From Yamagishiella unicocca (Eukaryota; Chlorophyta; Chlorophyceae; Chlamydomonadales; Volvocaceae), in contig BDSL01000050.1 of assembly GCA_003116995.1 (NCBI GenBank), positions 186,001 to 250,000 on the forward strand: a DNA stretch of 64,000 nt, given 5' to 3'. Shown in pieces: positions 46,028 through 58,480 of this stretch (positions are counted from its first letter, which is position 1; each line of letters opens with the position of its first letter). The position numbers and the translations under genes were made by a program. The notes below the pieces were generated by a model, which saw only the letters and a program-made list of their open reading frames with translations, was not told where the DNA came from and ran no database searches.

Positions 46028-49000
46028 ATGGGTCTCTTCACGGCTTGCTTCTCAGCCAGCGCGGTACGGACAAACGTGAGGGATAAATCAAACCAGGCTG
46101 CTGCGCAAACAGCCAGTGCGCTGTCACAATGTGAAGGGCTGCAAACTGCTGATGATGAGAGGTTACAGAGTCCTCAATCCCAGGCGAAAGAAGCTTGTTC
46201 ACGTATCCCAAAGGACATTGGCAGCAGCTTGGGACAACACAACCGTCCTTGTGGGGCAGCCGGGGGCGGCAGCTATTTTGCCGACGACGTCACTGCCGCT
46301 TCACAGCGTGTGTTTACAGGGGTAAGGATCAATGCTTTGCATTCTTGAACGCTGGCATGTGTATCGTGTTTCAACGGGTCCGTCGCCATCCCCTCCTCAT
46401 GACTCGTCATCTCCTGCAGGCGCGACTTCAAGAGGCGTTGCGCGATGCTATGGTCATTAACAACTCCCCTGCTATCATCACTATTTTTACTCGCGATGGC
46501 TTGGTCTTGCACCAAAACCCACAGAGCATAGCGTTTTTTGGCGACCGTTTAGCAGCGGGCGCCGTTGAGCCGCAGGATGTGCTGGCAACGGTTTTCGCCT
46601 TTGAGCCGAGCAAACTCGCGCGCATGCTGGAGGACCTAGACCGACTGGGCAGCGCAGGACTGTGGAAGGGTGCGTCGCGCGTCCGCACAAATAAACCGAT
46701 TTCATGTGTTGCATGGTGCCCTGGCAACAACCCCGCAGCATTTTAAAGTCGGCTATCTTGAAACAGTGTTTGCGGGAGGAAACCGAACCTTGAACGATAC
46801 GTGCCGGTGCCAGCCCTCCGCCGCTTGATAGACGCGCAAACTGGGCAAGCCCACCTACCTTGTCATGGCGGGCCATTTCCCCACCATGCATCTCCTAGGC
46901 ACCATCCACGCGCCTACCTACCGTGTGTCAGCATAAATACGGCATCGATTATCGCCGCCTAGGCACCACGGCCCAAACCGTTACTGGACCCCTGTAGGAT
47001 CACCATGTCGGGCAATCGATCGATCGATGGCCCCACGCACACAAATGAAGGCGGCACTCAGCGCATATATATACATGTGCCATGCCGCCCAGCAGCAGTC
47101 ACGGAGACGGTGCCTTGGGGCATAGCATTAAGCACCAGCCCTCCATCCACAAAAGGTTGGTTTCCGGACCCGTGTGTGGCGATGCTTTTCCCATTACCGT
47201 GCTCGCAGCTGTCATCCGAGTTCCATTCAGCCTGAATAAGGCCCTGCACCACGGCGCCAGCAGTGGTGCCACCGGGCAGCCAGGCTACATGGAATGCGCA
47301 GCCTCCCTCTTGGGCCACGATCAAGAGAACCAGCAGGATGATGGTGGGGGCCAAGAGCCTGTCGGTGCCTGCGGAATCGATTGGACAGTTGGTACAGAGG
47401 GTAGGTGCAGATAGCACGCTGCGTCAACCACGTTCATTCCTCGCAACGACGTGGCTGGGCCATCGCACTGGGCTGTTTGCACATCGAGAACACACACACA
47501 CATGCATGGTATGGATGGCTGCACGTGAATGTATGGAATAGCCAGCAGAGGGGGGCAAGCTAGGTCTTCGTCTTGTGCGTGGCCTGGCAAATACGCACCT
47601 GATTTCGTAAATGGGAGGGTGCCTTTCATGCATGCGAGCAAAACCCTAAAACCCAAAAGCCCTCCTTACTTGCTCGCCACCGTCCTCATACACGGCCCTG
47701 CCAACCCTCACTGCGCCTGCACACATCTCGTCAGCGCTCCTTTGCCCCCATTGCCTGTTCCCCCTTCTTGCTTCGTGCTCCTCCCCCTCCCCCCCCCACA
47801 CACATAGGCCATGCGCCAACTATCCTGTCCCGTCGCGTAAAACGGTTTTTACCCCCCCCCACCCCCCCGCCGCCCCACACAGACGGTCAAACCCCACCCA
47901 GCCTCCTATGCAATGAGGAGCCGCAGCTTGCCGGCATGAGCCCCAGTGTGGGTAATGAAAAAGCCCTCGCTGCGAGCCTCTACAGACCTGGCATGCCTCG
48001 GCACCGGCCAGCAGACACCGCCACGACGATCACAGAAGGGCAGTCGTCCTTAATACTGGCCAACTCTACCACTTCGCACGGCATCGGTCGCTGGCTCGAA
48101 GCTAACTACAGCGCCCGTGTCGACACCGCTGCCAGTAATGGTGTCTGCGGCAGTCGGCTGTCACGGCGACGTGCAGGCACGGCCAACGGGTACGGCACCG
48201 GCGGTGGCTGTGGCAACGGCCGCTGCGCGGACAGCTTCATAATGTCGGGCGGGATGGTGGGCGGTGCGCTTCGTGGCCGCTCGTCTCGGCTGCTGACAAC
48301 GTCGCACGCCGGGAGCCCACACCACATTGGCAGCTTAATCCTGTCGGCTACCTCTGTGGAGAATGCTGGAGTCAACTCCGTGGACGATGCACTCGGTGAG
48401 TAGTAGTCCACGCCCGGGCTAGCTGCAGTGCAGCAGTTACTTCGTAGATAGTGGATCTTGGCGCGGAAAAGGTCGCCGTAGCGCAAGAATGCGAACTAGC
48501 AAATAAAAGGAGTGCGGTGGTTACATAGGTACGTGCGCCTCTTCAGTTGAGGTCTCTTCAGTTGAGCTCTGGCGCACCCTCCGGGAAGTGAGAGTCCACG
48601 AGACGGCGGCAGAGCGCGCGGATTGGTAGCATTGCCGGGTGGGGCTGCAATAATAATGTGCCGGGCGCTCCACCTGTCATTGATTGGGTGCCCGGGTAAG
48701 AAGGCTGCAGGGTGGTGGTTTTTCGGCGGTAGGTGAAGATGCAGTTACCAGCTGCTGTGCGGTACTGTCTTGGCGGAATCGTGCACTTGTGCAGGGAGCA
48801 GTGGAGCGGGTGTCTTTTGTTGATTGGTTGCCGTGGTTGCAGCTGTTGAGCCTCCATCTCGCAGCCCGCGTGCTGCGCAGGAGCAGCCGTGCCGTGCCTG
48901 GAAGCACAGCTGGCTGCAGAGCGTGCAAGGAGCGTGCAAGGAGCGTAAATCTGCATGAGAGCTTGCCCAATACATAAATTTTGCTTGCTGTGCAGTGATG

Positions 49001-52000
49001 GCGAACATCTGCAGGATTGATGATCCTCCCGCCCCACCATTCCTTCAACATCTTGGCCTCCTGCCTCCTCACAGCAACTTCCACCTTCGCCACCTTCATC
49101 GAGGGCCCATCTCTCGCCATCAAGACGAACCCCACCAGCAGAGCCACACCAGCCCCCGTGACCTCCACCGGGACAGCTCACTCTCAGGCTGTCACGGTGC
49201 CACGGGACAGCTCCTTCTCCTCGAGCGGACTGGCAAGGGCCGGCAGCATGCGCCCACTGAAGCGCACAGCATCCTGCGTTTCATTGTGTGCCTCGCATCA
49301 GGACATGGTGGCGGCAACCGCCAGCGGCATGGGAAGCCATACTTTGACCGGCTATACACAGCAGCACAAGGACTTGCAGCAGCAGCAGCAGCAGCATTCT
49401 TCAATACCGGCGGCAACTCGGGCCCTGGCATTCGCACTGTCATTGGGCACATCGCCGCTGGCGGGCACATCCTCTGGGGGATTTTCGCCTCGGAGATTCA
49501 CAGCAGCAGTGGCCGGTGTCAGGCCTGCTACAACGACCGCCGTCCACTTCGCGAGCTGTGGCGCCGTGCCTGCCAACCACAGCAAGCTGGGCAGTGCTGC
49601 CAGCACACCTCATTACGGACCACCACCTTCGCCTTCACTAGTAGATATGCCGTCAGGTGTCGCCCAGCAGGGTGGTCCCTTCAGTTGTGGAAACAGATAC
49701 ACTTCACACATCAAAACGGACACTGGCAGCACTGACAGATCACTAGCCATCGATCAGCAGGACCGCGGCAACGCTGCTGGCACTATCGTCGCTATCGGGT
49801 TTGAAGCCCCCGGTCAGCAGAAGAACAGGTGTTCCACAACCACAGCAGCCCGGCCCTGCTGCATGCCGTCCAGCGCATTGGTGCCGCACCGGCAACCCAT
49901 GGGAGGAGAGGGCGCCTTAGGGCCGCCAGCCAGCGGGGCAGCTGCTGCAGATGCCCTGCAGGATCGGCCTCCAGTTACCATGTCGCATCTGGAGGGACCC
50001 AGGGCGCCGGTCAGCCGTCTGCGCGATGTGGGAGGAAGTGCTACCGGAGGGGGAGGAAGTCCTGCCAGCAGTGGGTCCATGGCGTTGCAGCGCCACTTAG
50101 CGCTGGGACCTGCTGGGGCGGCTCCCGCCGCGGCTCGCGCGCCTGCGCCGGCTGTGTTGAAGGTGCTAAAGGCCGCCACACGCGCGCGCAGGACCTCGGC
50201 ATATCGGCGGGTGCTGCCGATCTACGTCCCCCAGCTGGCGGACGACAGCGTGTCCGGACGCCCTGCAGCAGCATCGGCGGCGCAGGATGAGGATGATGCG
50301 GTGGCACCTCCTGGAGAGCTCCCTGCCGCCTTGCCGGTGGAGAGTGCAGCGGCGATGGACGGTGAATGGTGCGGGAAGGGCCCCGGCAGGGGGGCTGCTG
50401 CTGCTGCTGCGACCGTTGGGTCGGCCGGCGTCTTTGGTGTGGGGGCCGGTGAGGAGGAGCGCGACATGGGGCTGCACCAGGAGGAGGAGGAGGAGGAGGA
50501 GGAGTGGCAGCAGCCGCTGCTGCGCGAGCAGGAGTGCTGGCATGAGGTGTGGGCTAGGCCGGCTCGCGACCCGGTCACGGGCCGGGACATCATCGTGTTG
50601 ACGCAGACTGACGTTACGCCCAAGGTGAGCTTCCGCAATTTGAGGAGCGAGATTCGATGCTGTTAGGCAACGGAACACTACAATCCCGCTTGCAAGGATT
50701 CACCATATTGCTTTTGTACGTACAAAAACTGAACATAAATGGTGCTTAATGGAAAATAAACGTCAAAGTGAGAAGGGATTGGAAAATAAACGTCAAAGTG
50801 AGAAGGGATTCTTATGTACGGCAGGCGTAGATGGCTTATGCACAATCCTCCCCCGCCCCGCACCGCACCGCACCACCCACGCACCAGGTGGTTGCCGAGC
50901 GGCACCTGGCGCTGGTGATGGAGACGGAGCACCGCCTGGTGGAGCAGCTCTTCCCGCGACACATCCTGCAGTACATCATGGAGGAGTGGACGGCGGGCAG
51001 GGCACCTGTCGCAGCAGCGCCCAGAGCGGAGGACAGTAGGGGCGCAAGAGCCAACCTGGCCCCTCAAGGTACCCCCGGTGGCAGCCTCTGCTGGCGACCC
51101 GTGGTTCGCGACTGCAACGCACTGGCCACCTGTCACCCGGAGGTGAGGTCGGAAGGGGCAGTAGGCGCGTGGTGCGATTGAATGAAGGAGCAGCGCGTAC
51201 ATACAGCTATATATCCACACGCACAAACCTACTGCGTAACCCCCTATCTAATTTCCTTCGTCTCTTTATCGTTATCTTTGGATGGACAGCACCCGTACGG
51301 ACGTACCATGCCCTGCGGCGTGAGGTACGATAGATACGATACCGGTATTGAAATTGTACGGCACCCATGCAACCGATGTTCGTTTTTCGTGCCACTCACT
51401 CCTGGCACGCTACGTGAGCGTGTCAAGGGTGGGCTGTGCGGCTTGATGGGATGAGTTAACGGAGGTTTATTTCTCGCTCGGGTACAGGCAGGTAGGCTGC
51501 TGACGGCGTGCGGAGCGTGTGCGTGCCTGCTGCTGGCCTGCGTGTCCTACGTGTCCATCCACCCCCCGCCCTTCTTTGCAGGTAACGCTTCTCTTTGCTG
51601 ACATCAAAGGTAGGCACCTAGTTTGACTGTGTGGAAGCCTGCGGTCTTTGGCCCTTGCAATGTGCAAAGGGAAGCACATCTGTGCGACATAAGAGATAGG
51701 CCCAGGAGGCAGCAGGTTGCACACCAGCGGACCATGCGAGTGAACGTACGGCAAAGAAAGAAAGAAAGGAAGAAAGAAAGGAAGGTCCTACATATGCACA
51801 TGCATACATGATCTTGCCGATCTTAGCGCTTGCCGGCCACCCACGCGCGGCACCCCTTCAGGCTTCACGCCCATGTGCAAGGAGGTCGAGCCGCGGCAGG
51901 TGAGCCGGGTTGTACGTCGTACATGGGGGGGGTGGCATCATCAGACGCAGCACCCTGCTGATTCCACACGCTAGGTAGCGTAGGCGGTTTGATGCACACG

Positions 52001-54585
52001 TTGGTATGAGCGTATGACGACCCAGGAACGTGTATGCGATAAGTAGGCCCTTGCCACGAAGCAACGTCTTTTCTGGTTCGGTGGCTACAATCGGTCGGCA
52101 ACATGCCAAGGGGCTCCTCGCAACGACACGTATGTATGTTCGCCGCACGTATAATCATGTAGATGTAAGTGCGTTGATTGCTTAACCACATACGGATTAA
52201 AGGTAGGGGGTACGCATCGCTTACACAACTACCTCCGTTCCTCTGCTGTAGGTGATGGCACTGCTTAACGCGCTTTACTCGCGGTACGACGCCATGCTGG
52301 ACGAATACGGCGTATATAAGGTAGGGGCGAACGGAGTTTCCCGGGCTTACCGGCAATCGAAGACGGGAAGTCTGGGAGGGACTTTAGTACATGTGTGTCC
52401 CTGCGCTCGTTGCTGAATCAGCTAGATTGTATTAGTTGTGCAGATGCGTGAAGGCCCTACACAGAAAGTCGTCTACATATCGATCTGGGGGGCTGCGTAA
52501 TTGGTATGCAGCGATCATATCATTATGTGTCCGTCCCGGGCCGCGCAGGTGGAGACCATCGGCGACTGCTACTTCGTTGCCGGCGGGCTGATCCACGAGG
52601 ACGAGGACGGCATGGCGGCCGTGAGGGAGGGCGCCAGCACCGAGGACCCGCTGCAGGCGGAAAAGGTCTTCATGTTCGCAAAGGTACGTGGTCATTATCA
52701 GAAGTAAGGTGTCGGTGTGGCTTGGCGGCGTTAGGTAATCGCTAGTCGGTTTGCTCATGCCTAAACTCATGCCTTGTGTGCCTAAACTGGTCACACGCTT
52801 TGCCGTTTCGGTTCGTGCTGCTGCGCAACGTACCAGCATCGATATGATGTCATGAAATGTTATGTATGTGACAAAACATGCACCGTTGTGTGGGCCCCAG
52901 GCCATGCTTGCCGCTGCGCGCGAGGTGTTGATGCCCACCAACGGGCAGCCGGTGGAGATCCGCATCGGCCTGCACACGGGGCCCGTGGTCAGCGGAGTGG
53001 TGGGCACCCGCATGCCGAGGTTCTGCCTCTTCGGTGAGTGCGTGATGACTGGCTGCTGGGAGAGGGACGGTGGGAGCGGGGCAGCGGGGAGCAGGGCGGC
53101 CCCACTTACACCTACCTGGCGAACAGGCTTTAACGTTTATCAAGAGAACATTGCTGATGACGTTCCAAACGCCAAGGCAATCGCCATTGATTGCAGTGCA
53201 TACACTGCATGTGACTCGCCTCGCCTGACGGGTGCCTCCGGCGATGGCTGACGGCGGTGACGCCATCCAGCCACCTGCTGGATGGCGACAAGGTAGTCCT
53301 GCCTTGTTAATTTTAGCCATTGTAAACGTACGGTATCTGTCCATTAGGTGCGTGCGATGTGTGCCGGTCCCTGCTGACGTACCCACCGCATCGTCTCTGC
53401 ACTCAGCCATCCCGACATTTCACGCCTACGTATGTATGTACGCGACCTGCTCGCTGCCCTGCTGTCCCGCCCCCCTCGCTCCCTTCTAGGCGACACGGTC
53501 AACACCGCCAGCCGCATGGAGAGCACCGGCGTGCCGGGAGCGATCCACGCGTCGGAGGCCACCTACAGGCGCCTGGCGCGAGGCAATAACGAGTGGGAGC
53601 CCACGGGCGGCATCGAGGTGGGTGGACAGATGGGCGGGTTGCTTGGTGGGTTATCGTACATGCTATTAGCCCCCGTGGTTTCATGCTGCGGTTGGCTATT
53701 TCAGGGTGTGGTTGAAGGCAGCTTGCTTGACCTCGTTCCACTCCTGAAATGATGGAAAGCACTACCTCGCTTCCGCAGCCTGCGGGCCATCCACGTGTCA
53801 TCCGTTGAAGAGCGCTATAATGTTACAACTGCAGGCGTACAAGGGTGGTCCGAATGTGGTGACACAAAATGTTACTATGTTGCTATCTCTGTGAGCACGC
53901 GTGCGCGAAAGGTCGACATACACCTCACATACAGCCGCAACCACAATAGCCGCTTCGATGGATAGACGGCCGCAACCACAATAGCCGCTTCGATGGATAG
54001 ACGGCCGCAACCACAATAGCCGCTTCGATGGATAGACGGCCGCAACCTGGCCGCCGCACTATTCGCTCGCCACCAATTGCCAGTACCCGCCGCCGGCCAC
54101 GGCAACCGATCCCAACCCACCAACCCCACCCGAATCGCCGTTGCGCGTGCATACAGGTGAAGGGCAAGGGGCTGCTACAGACCTACCTCTGGCGACCCAC
54201 CATCGCGGCCACTTACGAGGCCGTCCGCCGCGGATCCTCAAGTAACAGCAACGTCGCCCCAGCCACCATCGAGCGGCAGTCGCCCGTCTCCATTGACCTT
54301 GTCCATTTGGACCTGGAGAAAGCTTACGACGTTTCCGCAGCAGCGGCCGAACCCAGCGGCGTTACGGCGGCCCGGTTTGTCGAGGCGCAAGACAGGGCTG
54401 GTGGTGTCGTCACCCTGCTGGGGCACGCCGAGTCGTCCTTTACCGGCTTCCGCACGCCCAAAGGGTACCGCTCGTCCCCGCCGCCATCCTGCCACCCGAT
54501 GTTGTTGCCTGCTGAAGGAGCGCCTGCCAAGTGCTCTGTCATGGACGCGGCAGACGTGGCTGGAGATGATGCGCGGTGCCGTTAG
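46028..54585 (+). CDS. Guanylate cyclase (class III) with PAS domain, paralogue B
   Basis: Tandem paralogue of the gene at 33355, same strand, 4.2 kb downstream. Thirteen exons with the same phases: 46028-46321, 46420-46669, 47209-47400, 47883-48395, 49075-50624, 50888-51142, 51582-51609, 51862-51899, 52252-52320, 52549-52683, 52901-53033, 53490-53617 and 54157-54585 (TAG), 1337 residues. Exons 6-12 have exactly the same lengths as in A (255, 28, 38, 69, 135, 133, 128). The N-terminus MGLFTACF again suits myristoylation/palmitoylation. PAS half 1 is about 99-180 ([20 protein letters not shown]), half 2 about 905-933 ([19 protein letters not shown]), separated by some 720 low-complexity residues including Gln and Glu runs. 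The catalytic domain has [15 protein letters not shown] and [17 protein letters not shown], so metal Asp, guanine-type Glu/Cys and the Asn/Arg pair are all kept and the enzyme looks active. The C-terminal tail differs from A and is longer. Confidence 0.9.
53935..54045. repeat. 35-bp minisatellite in the last intron of guanylate cyclase B
   Basis: Three near-perfect tandem copies of a unit beginning GCCGCAACCACAATAGCCGC and ending GATGGATAGAC, located between the exons ending 53617 and starting 54157. Confidence 0.9.
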
Positions 54586-55424
54586 TTCCTAGCAACTGTG
54601 TGGCAGTGTGAAGTAAGGCGGAAAGAGAAATGGGCGGGTGGGTGGGTCTATCTGCGTCCGTGCGCCTGGATTTTGAATGTGGGGGCGCCTTGAGGCATCG
54701 CACAGCACGGCAACTGGTGCCCAATCGCAGGAGCTATTGGGTGGGCGATGGGATGCATGTCGTACGTGTGCCAGCATTGCATAACAATGCAGCTGTATGT
54801 GCCTTACAGAAGAAAGGCTTCTTTCCTAATTCACGAAAGTAAGAAGATGCATGTGTGGAAAGACCGTACGCAGGTACGATACGATATGAAGGCGATGTGT
54901 GTGCGGCTGGATGGAGGCGATGTGTTATCTAGTGTTAATGCCAACGGGGAGTGCGGAACGGAATGGAATCCTGATGGAGTGCGTTAGTTCGGCAGTCAGG
55001 CTTGCGCGGCGCTGCTTGAAATTTACAGGATGCCATACGATCAATTGGAGGTCGTCGGTGTGATGAGGTAAAGGGTGCGCTATTTGCCAGAATAATCGAG
55101 CGATGCCAACCATCACTCATCTATCTTCCGTTTTGCCATGGCGGCACAGTTCTGCCGCTCGTGCCAAGGCACAATCCTTATGCGTGCAACATATGCATGT
55201 GTGGTTCATACTCGTTAGGTCGTCAACTACTACCGCCGCCGAATGCTATGTTGTTGCGTATGTTTGTTCTGTTGACGAGAAGGATGGCATGCCCGGCGCA
55301 TCCAGCCAGTACTTACAGACTGTTTAATGGGATGGAAGTCCGTCCGGGTTTTAAAAAGTACGGAAGCATGGTATGATCGTGCCCTAGAGGAAGTGTTTTA
55401 CTCACTCGTCCCCTCGGTGGGACG

Positions 55425-55429
55425 TGTAA
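55425..55429 (+). terminator. Candidate TGTAA polyadenylation signal of guanylate cyclase B
   Basis: The first TGTAA I found downstream of the cyclase B stop, 840 bp after it, a 3'UTR length usual for these algae. Confidence 0.35.
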
Positions 55430-55978
55430 GAGAAAACCCGTGGGCTGGCAATGAAAAGTAAAACCGGTTAGGGAAACGTTGCGTGCTGTTGAACTTGGTG
55501 TAGGTGACTAAATCCATCCTCTGGGAGGCGGGTGTCGATCTTTCTCGTGGGAACGTATGCACCCAACGGAACGTGGATGTACGTATGGGATCTGGAGCGT
55601 TTCGGCCAAGTGATATTATTCTGCGTGATTCTTCAGTTGGTCGTCTGCAGGAAAGGCTCGGTCTGCAGTGATAGGATTTGCTACACAGCGAGGTCTATTG
55701 TTATTATCTGTTTTTCGGATCTCCGCCTCTGAAAAATGGCTTTTTGGGCGCATAGCGCCCGGCCAGGTCGGCCGTATTGTGGGGTGGAGGCCTTGGAGGC
55801 CTGTCTGTCGGTTTTCAGGTTGTGTTCTTTGCTGTCGTTGGTGGCTTGATAGCTCTCTTCTATCGGGAGCTGTTTTTGGTGTTGTGCTTTCCAGCCCGCC
55901 CGCCCTTTTCTCCTCGTTGGTGGGGGGGTTACAATACAAGAACCGGTAACGCGACTGGGGGGGTGCGTTGGCCTGGGG

Positions 55979-56036
55979 GGTTCGAGGAAGACCCGTGGAT
56001 GCCAGGAAAAATCGTTTAGAACAGACGTTTTGGCCT
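55979..56036 (+). repeat. R1 dispersed repeat, truncated copy outside the ORP gene
   Basis: TTCGAGGAAGACCCGTGGATG then AATCGTTTAGAACAGACG. It is the only R1 copy found away from 0-14 kb. Confidence 0.75.
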
Positions 56037-58480
56037 GGGGGGGTGTTCTGCATGCGCTTGACTGGTCGGGTCGCCGCCATGTGGACCGTTTTTGGAGATC
56101 CGACGAGGGCGGGCTACTATTACTACTACTGGCGCCGCCCCCGACTGCTGCATGCATACTTACGCGCCACGATGAAAGGGACTCGCTGCGATGGCCGACG
56201 ACTGAACGCAGGCTTAACTGAATGTGCAATGTAAGCAAGGTTGGGGCTGACGCGTGTGGACGCGACGAGTCGCGATTGCGCTGACCTGAAGCTTGTGCGT
56301 TTGCATCGTCGGTGCCTTAATAAGGCATATGCACTTTTGAGGTGGAGGAAGGCACTGCGTTACATAGCGCACTATGACGCAGCGTTACACAGGGCACAAC
56401 GCATCACTCAAGTAATGACGTCAGTTAACGCATAATATTATATAACTGCCTACGGGACGATAGGTTCACACATCGAGTCCATCCATGCATGAGTCCAAGT
56501 AGTGACGCAAGGGCATCGCTTTTCGCCATCCTATCGTGACACAGTACGCGGTTGACACAGTGCTGGCACGACCATTAGCAGCGGCGGCTCGATACAACTC
56601 GGGAGGCAGTACGACAGGGTGATCATGTACGACAGCCACGGTTGTAAGCGGCTCGGCGCTGCTATACCAGCACTCGAATCCGGTATATACCATCTCGAGC
56701 ATTACCTTTTCAGTGCGATCAGCTGGCCGCTAGTCATGGGGGGAGTTGCGGGAGCATTGGTTGTTGTACTTGTTACAGTGGGAGCATTGGTATCGAACCA
56801 GACTGCACGCATGCTGTGACGCCCGTTGACAGAAAGTTCCATTGACACTTCCAGAAGTGTGACAGGACAAAAAAACACAAAACCTGACAGGACAAAAAAA
56901 CACAAAACAATAATGACAGATGGCCGTGTCATGCCCCACAGCAGTCCTCAGCTGTCGCGGGTTCTGACATCCCGGCCGTGCTACTGTTGTGCCTTCATTC
57001 CTTGGTTGCTGACCGTGATTGGACAACCCCAGGCTTGAAACGCACCCTATCGAGAGCTAGCGCTCAGGCTACAACTGACCAGGTTGTTGACACAGCGGAT
57101 GGAAAACAGGTGAACGCCGCAAGTCGCTACCTCTTACTTCCGGGTGGCGGGCGCGGACACGTATAATCCCTTACTCCCGTGGCCCACAGCTGCACTGCTA
57201 CTTACTTGCGGGGAATGCAACAGATGCTAGGCATTGTCGTTACACGTCTGTAACTGGGCACCTCGTGCGAGAGGATACTACGAGCACGGCCGGGAATGCC
57301 CGAAGTGCCATCCCGCCGTGCAAAGGTGGCGTAGGCTAGGTGGGCCCACAGCCTATCCCTTTGGCTCGGATTGTGAGCCAGCTGACATGAACTGCCGGAA
57401 TCTAAGTTGCCAGACCATATCAGACGAAGTCTGTTACTTCGCGTCAATGCACCGCTCCTACAATGTACTCGCGAAATATTTCACTAAGAACGCCGCGCTC
57501 CAGATTCGCGTTTCTGAAGCGGCACCGAAACCACGCCTTGCGCCCGCGAATCGTCCATGCCGTCCGTTGCTACGTATGCATAACAGGTTGACAGCCGGTC
57601 TGCACGTGGGATCGCGAGTGGAATGCTTATCCATGTTGAGTATATGTCGAGTACATATCTGCTTATCCATGTATTATGTACTCATAACCGTTTCGACGGC
57701 GCACTTCATAGCTCCAGGAGCGGTTGCCTCGGGAGTGCTAAGTTTTCGTTCGGCGCCCTCGCCCGAAACCATGACATACGACGCGTTTCGTTTCCGGCGG
57801 CTGCAGCAACCTGGCAACCAAAGGGCATCTAGATGCAGGCGGCAGCCCCCGATCGGCAGCCAACCAAACCTCAGTCCAATAGCTAGCCGGTAGAGGCACC
57901 GGCGGTTGTGCGATAATGCCGCGGGCACGGCAGGCAAGCAAGGGTATTGAACGCGCACATACAAGGCAGCTAGGAGCTAGCTGCGTGCAGTGCAGCAGGC
58001 AGGAACCTACGCGCGCACATATCGAAAACTGTCACCACTGCCTGCCACTGCGATGCGGACAAACACACTGCAGGACATCGCGTCGCACGCGAGCCTGACC
58101 CCCTTTGCAAACGGGATGTTCGTCACACTAGCCCACCCTGACGGCGGCAATTCGGAGTAGAACGGCCACCCCATATGATCGTCGCATGAAGCCAAAAGCA
58201 TCGTCCTGTGCCGTCACGTTGTTTGGCGGACAAACCGTCAATCCGGCAGCCCCTTCTGTACATGGGCCTTACGAGTCTGGCTGCATTGTTTGGTTGTCAG
58301 CAGACCCAGGGATTGGGCTATTTACTAGGTAATTGGCGTCCTGTTTTCATGCTTGGTCTAAGAACCCTGCCGTTAGCTTCTTCGCTCAAGTCAAACGAAC
58401 ACCGGGACCATTTCCCGCGGGCAATTGCCACTGATAATTACAGCGGCAGAAAATAAAACAACTAATTTCTTTGAGGAAAA

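Larger units (their letters stand above)
54586..58480. other. Region between guanylate cyclase B and DPH3, no gene supported
   Basis: 54.6-55.43 kb is probably the 3'UTR of cyclase B. 55.43-56.04 kb carries an R4 box, an R6/telomeric-like GGGTTACAATACAAGAACCGG box (compare 12345-12370) and one R1 copy, a small repeat cluster like those in the ORP introns. 56.86-56.91 kb has two copies of a 24-bp unit (GACAGGACAAAAAAACACAA). A plus ORF at 56619-56819 contains one strongly hydrophobic stretch but no other support. The remainder shows nothing I can name. Confidence 0.45.
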
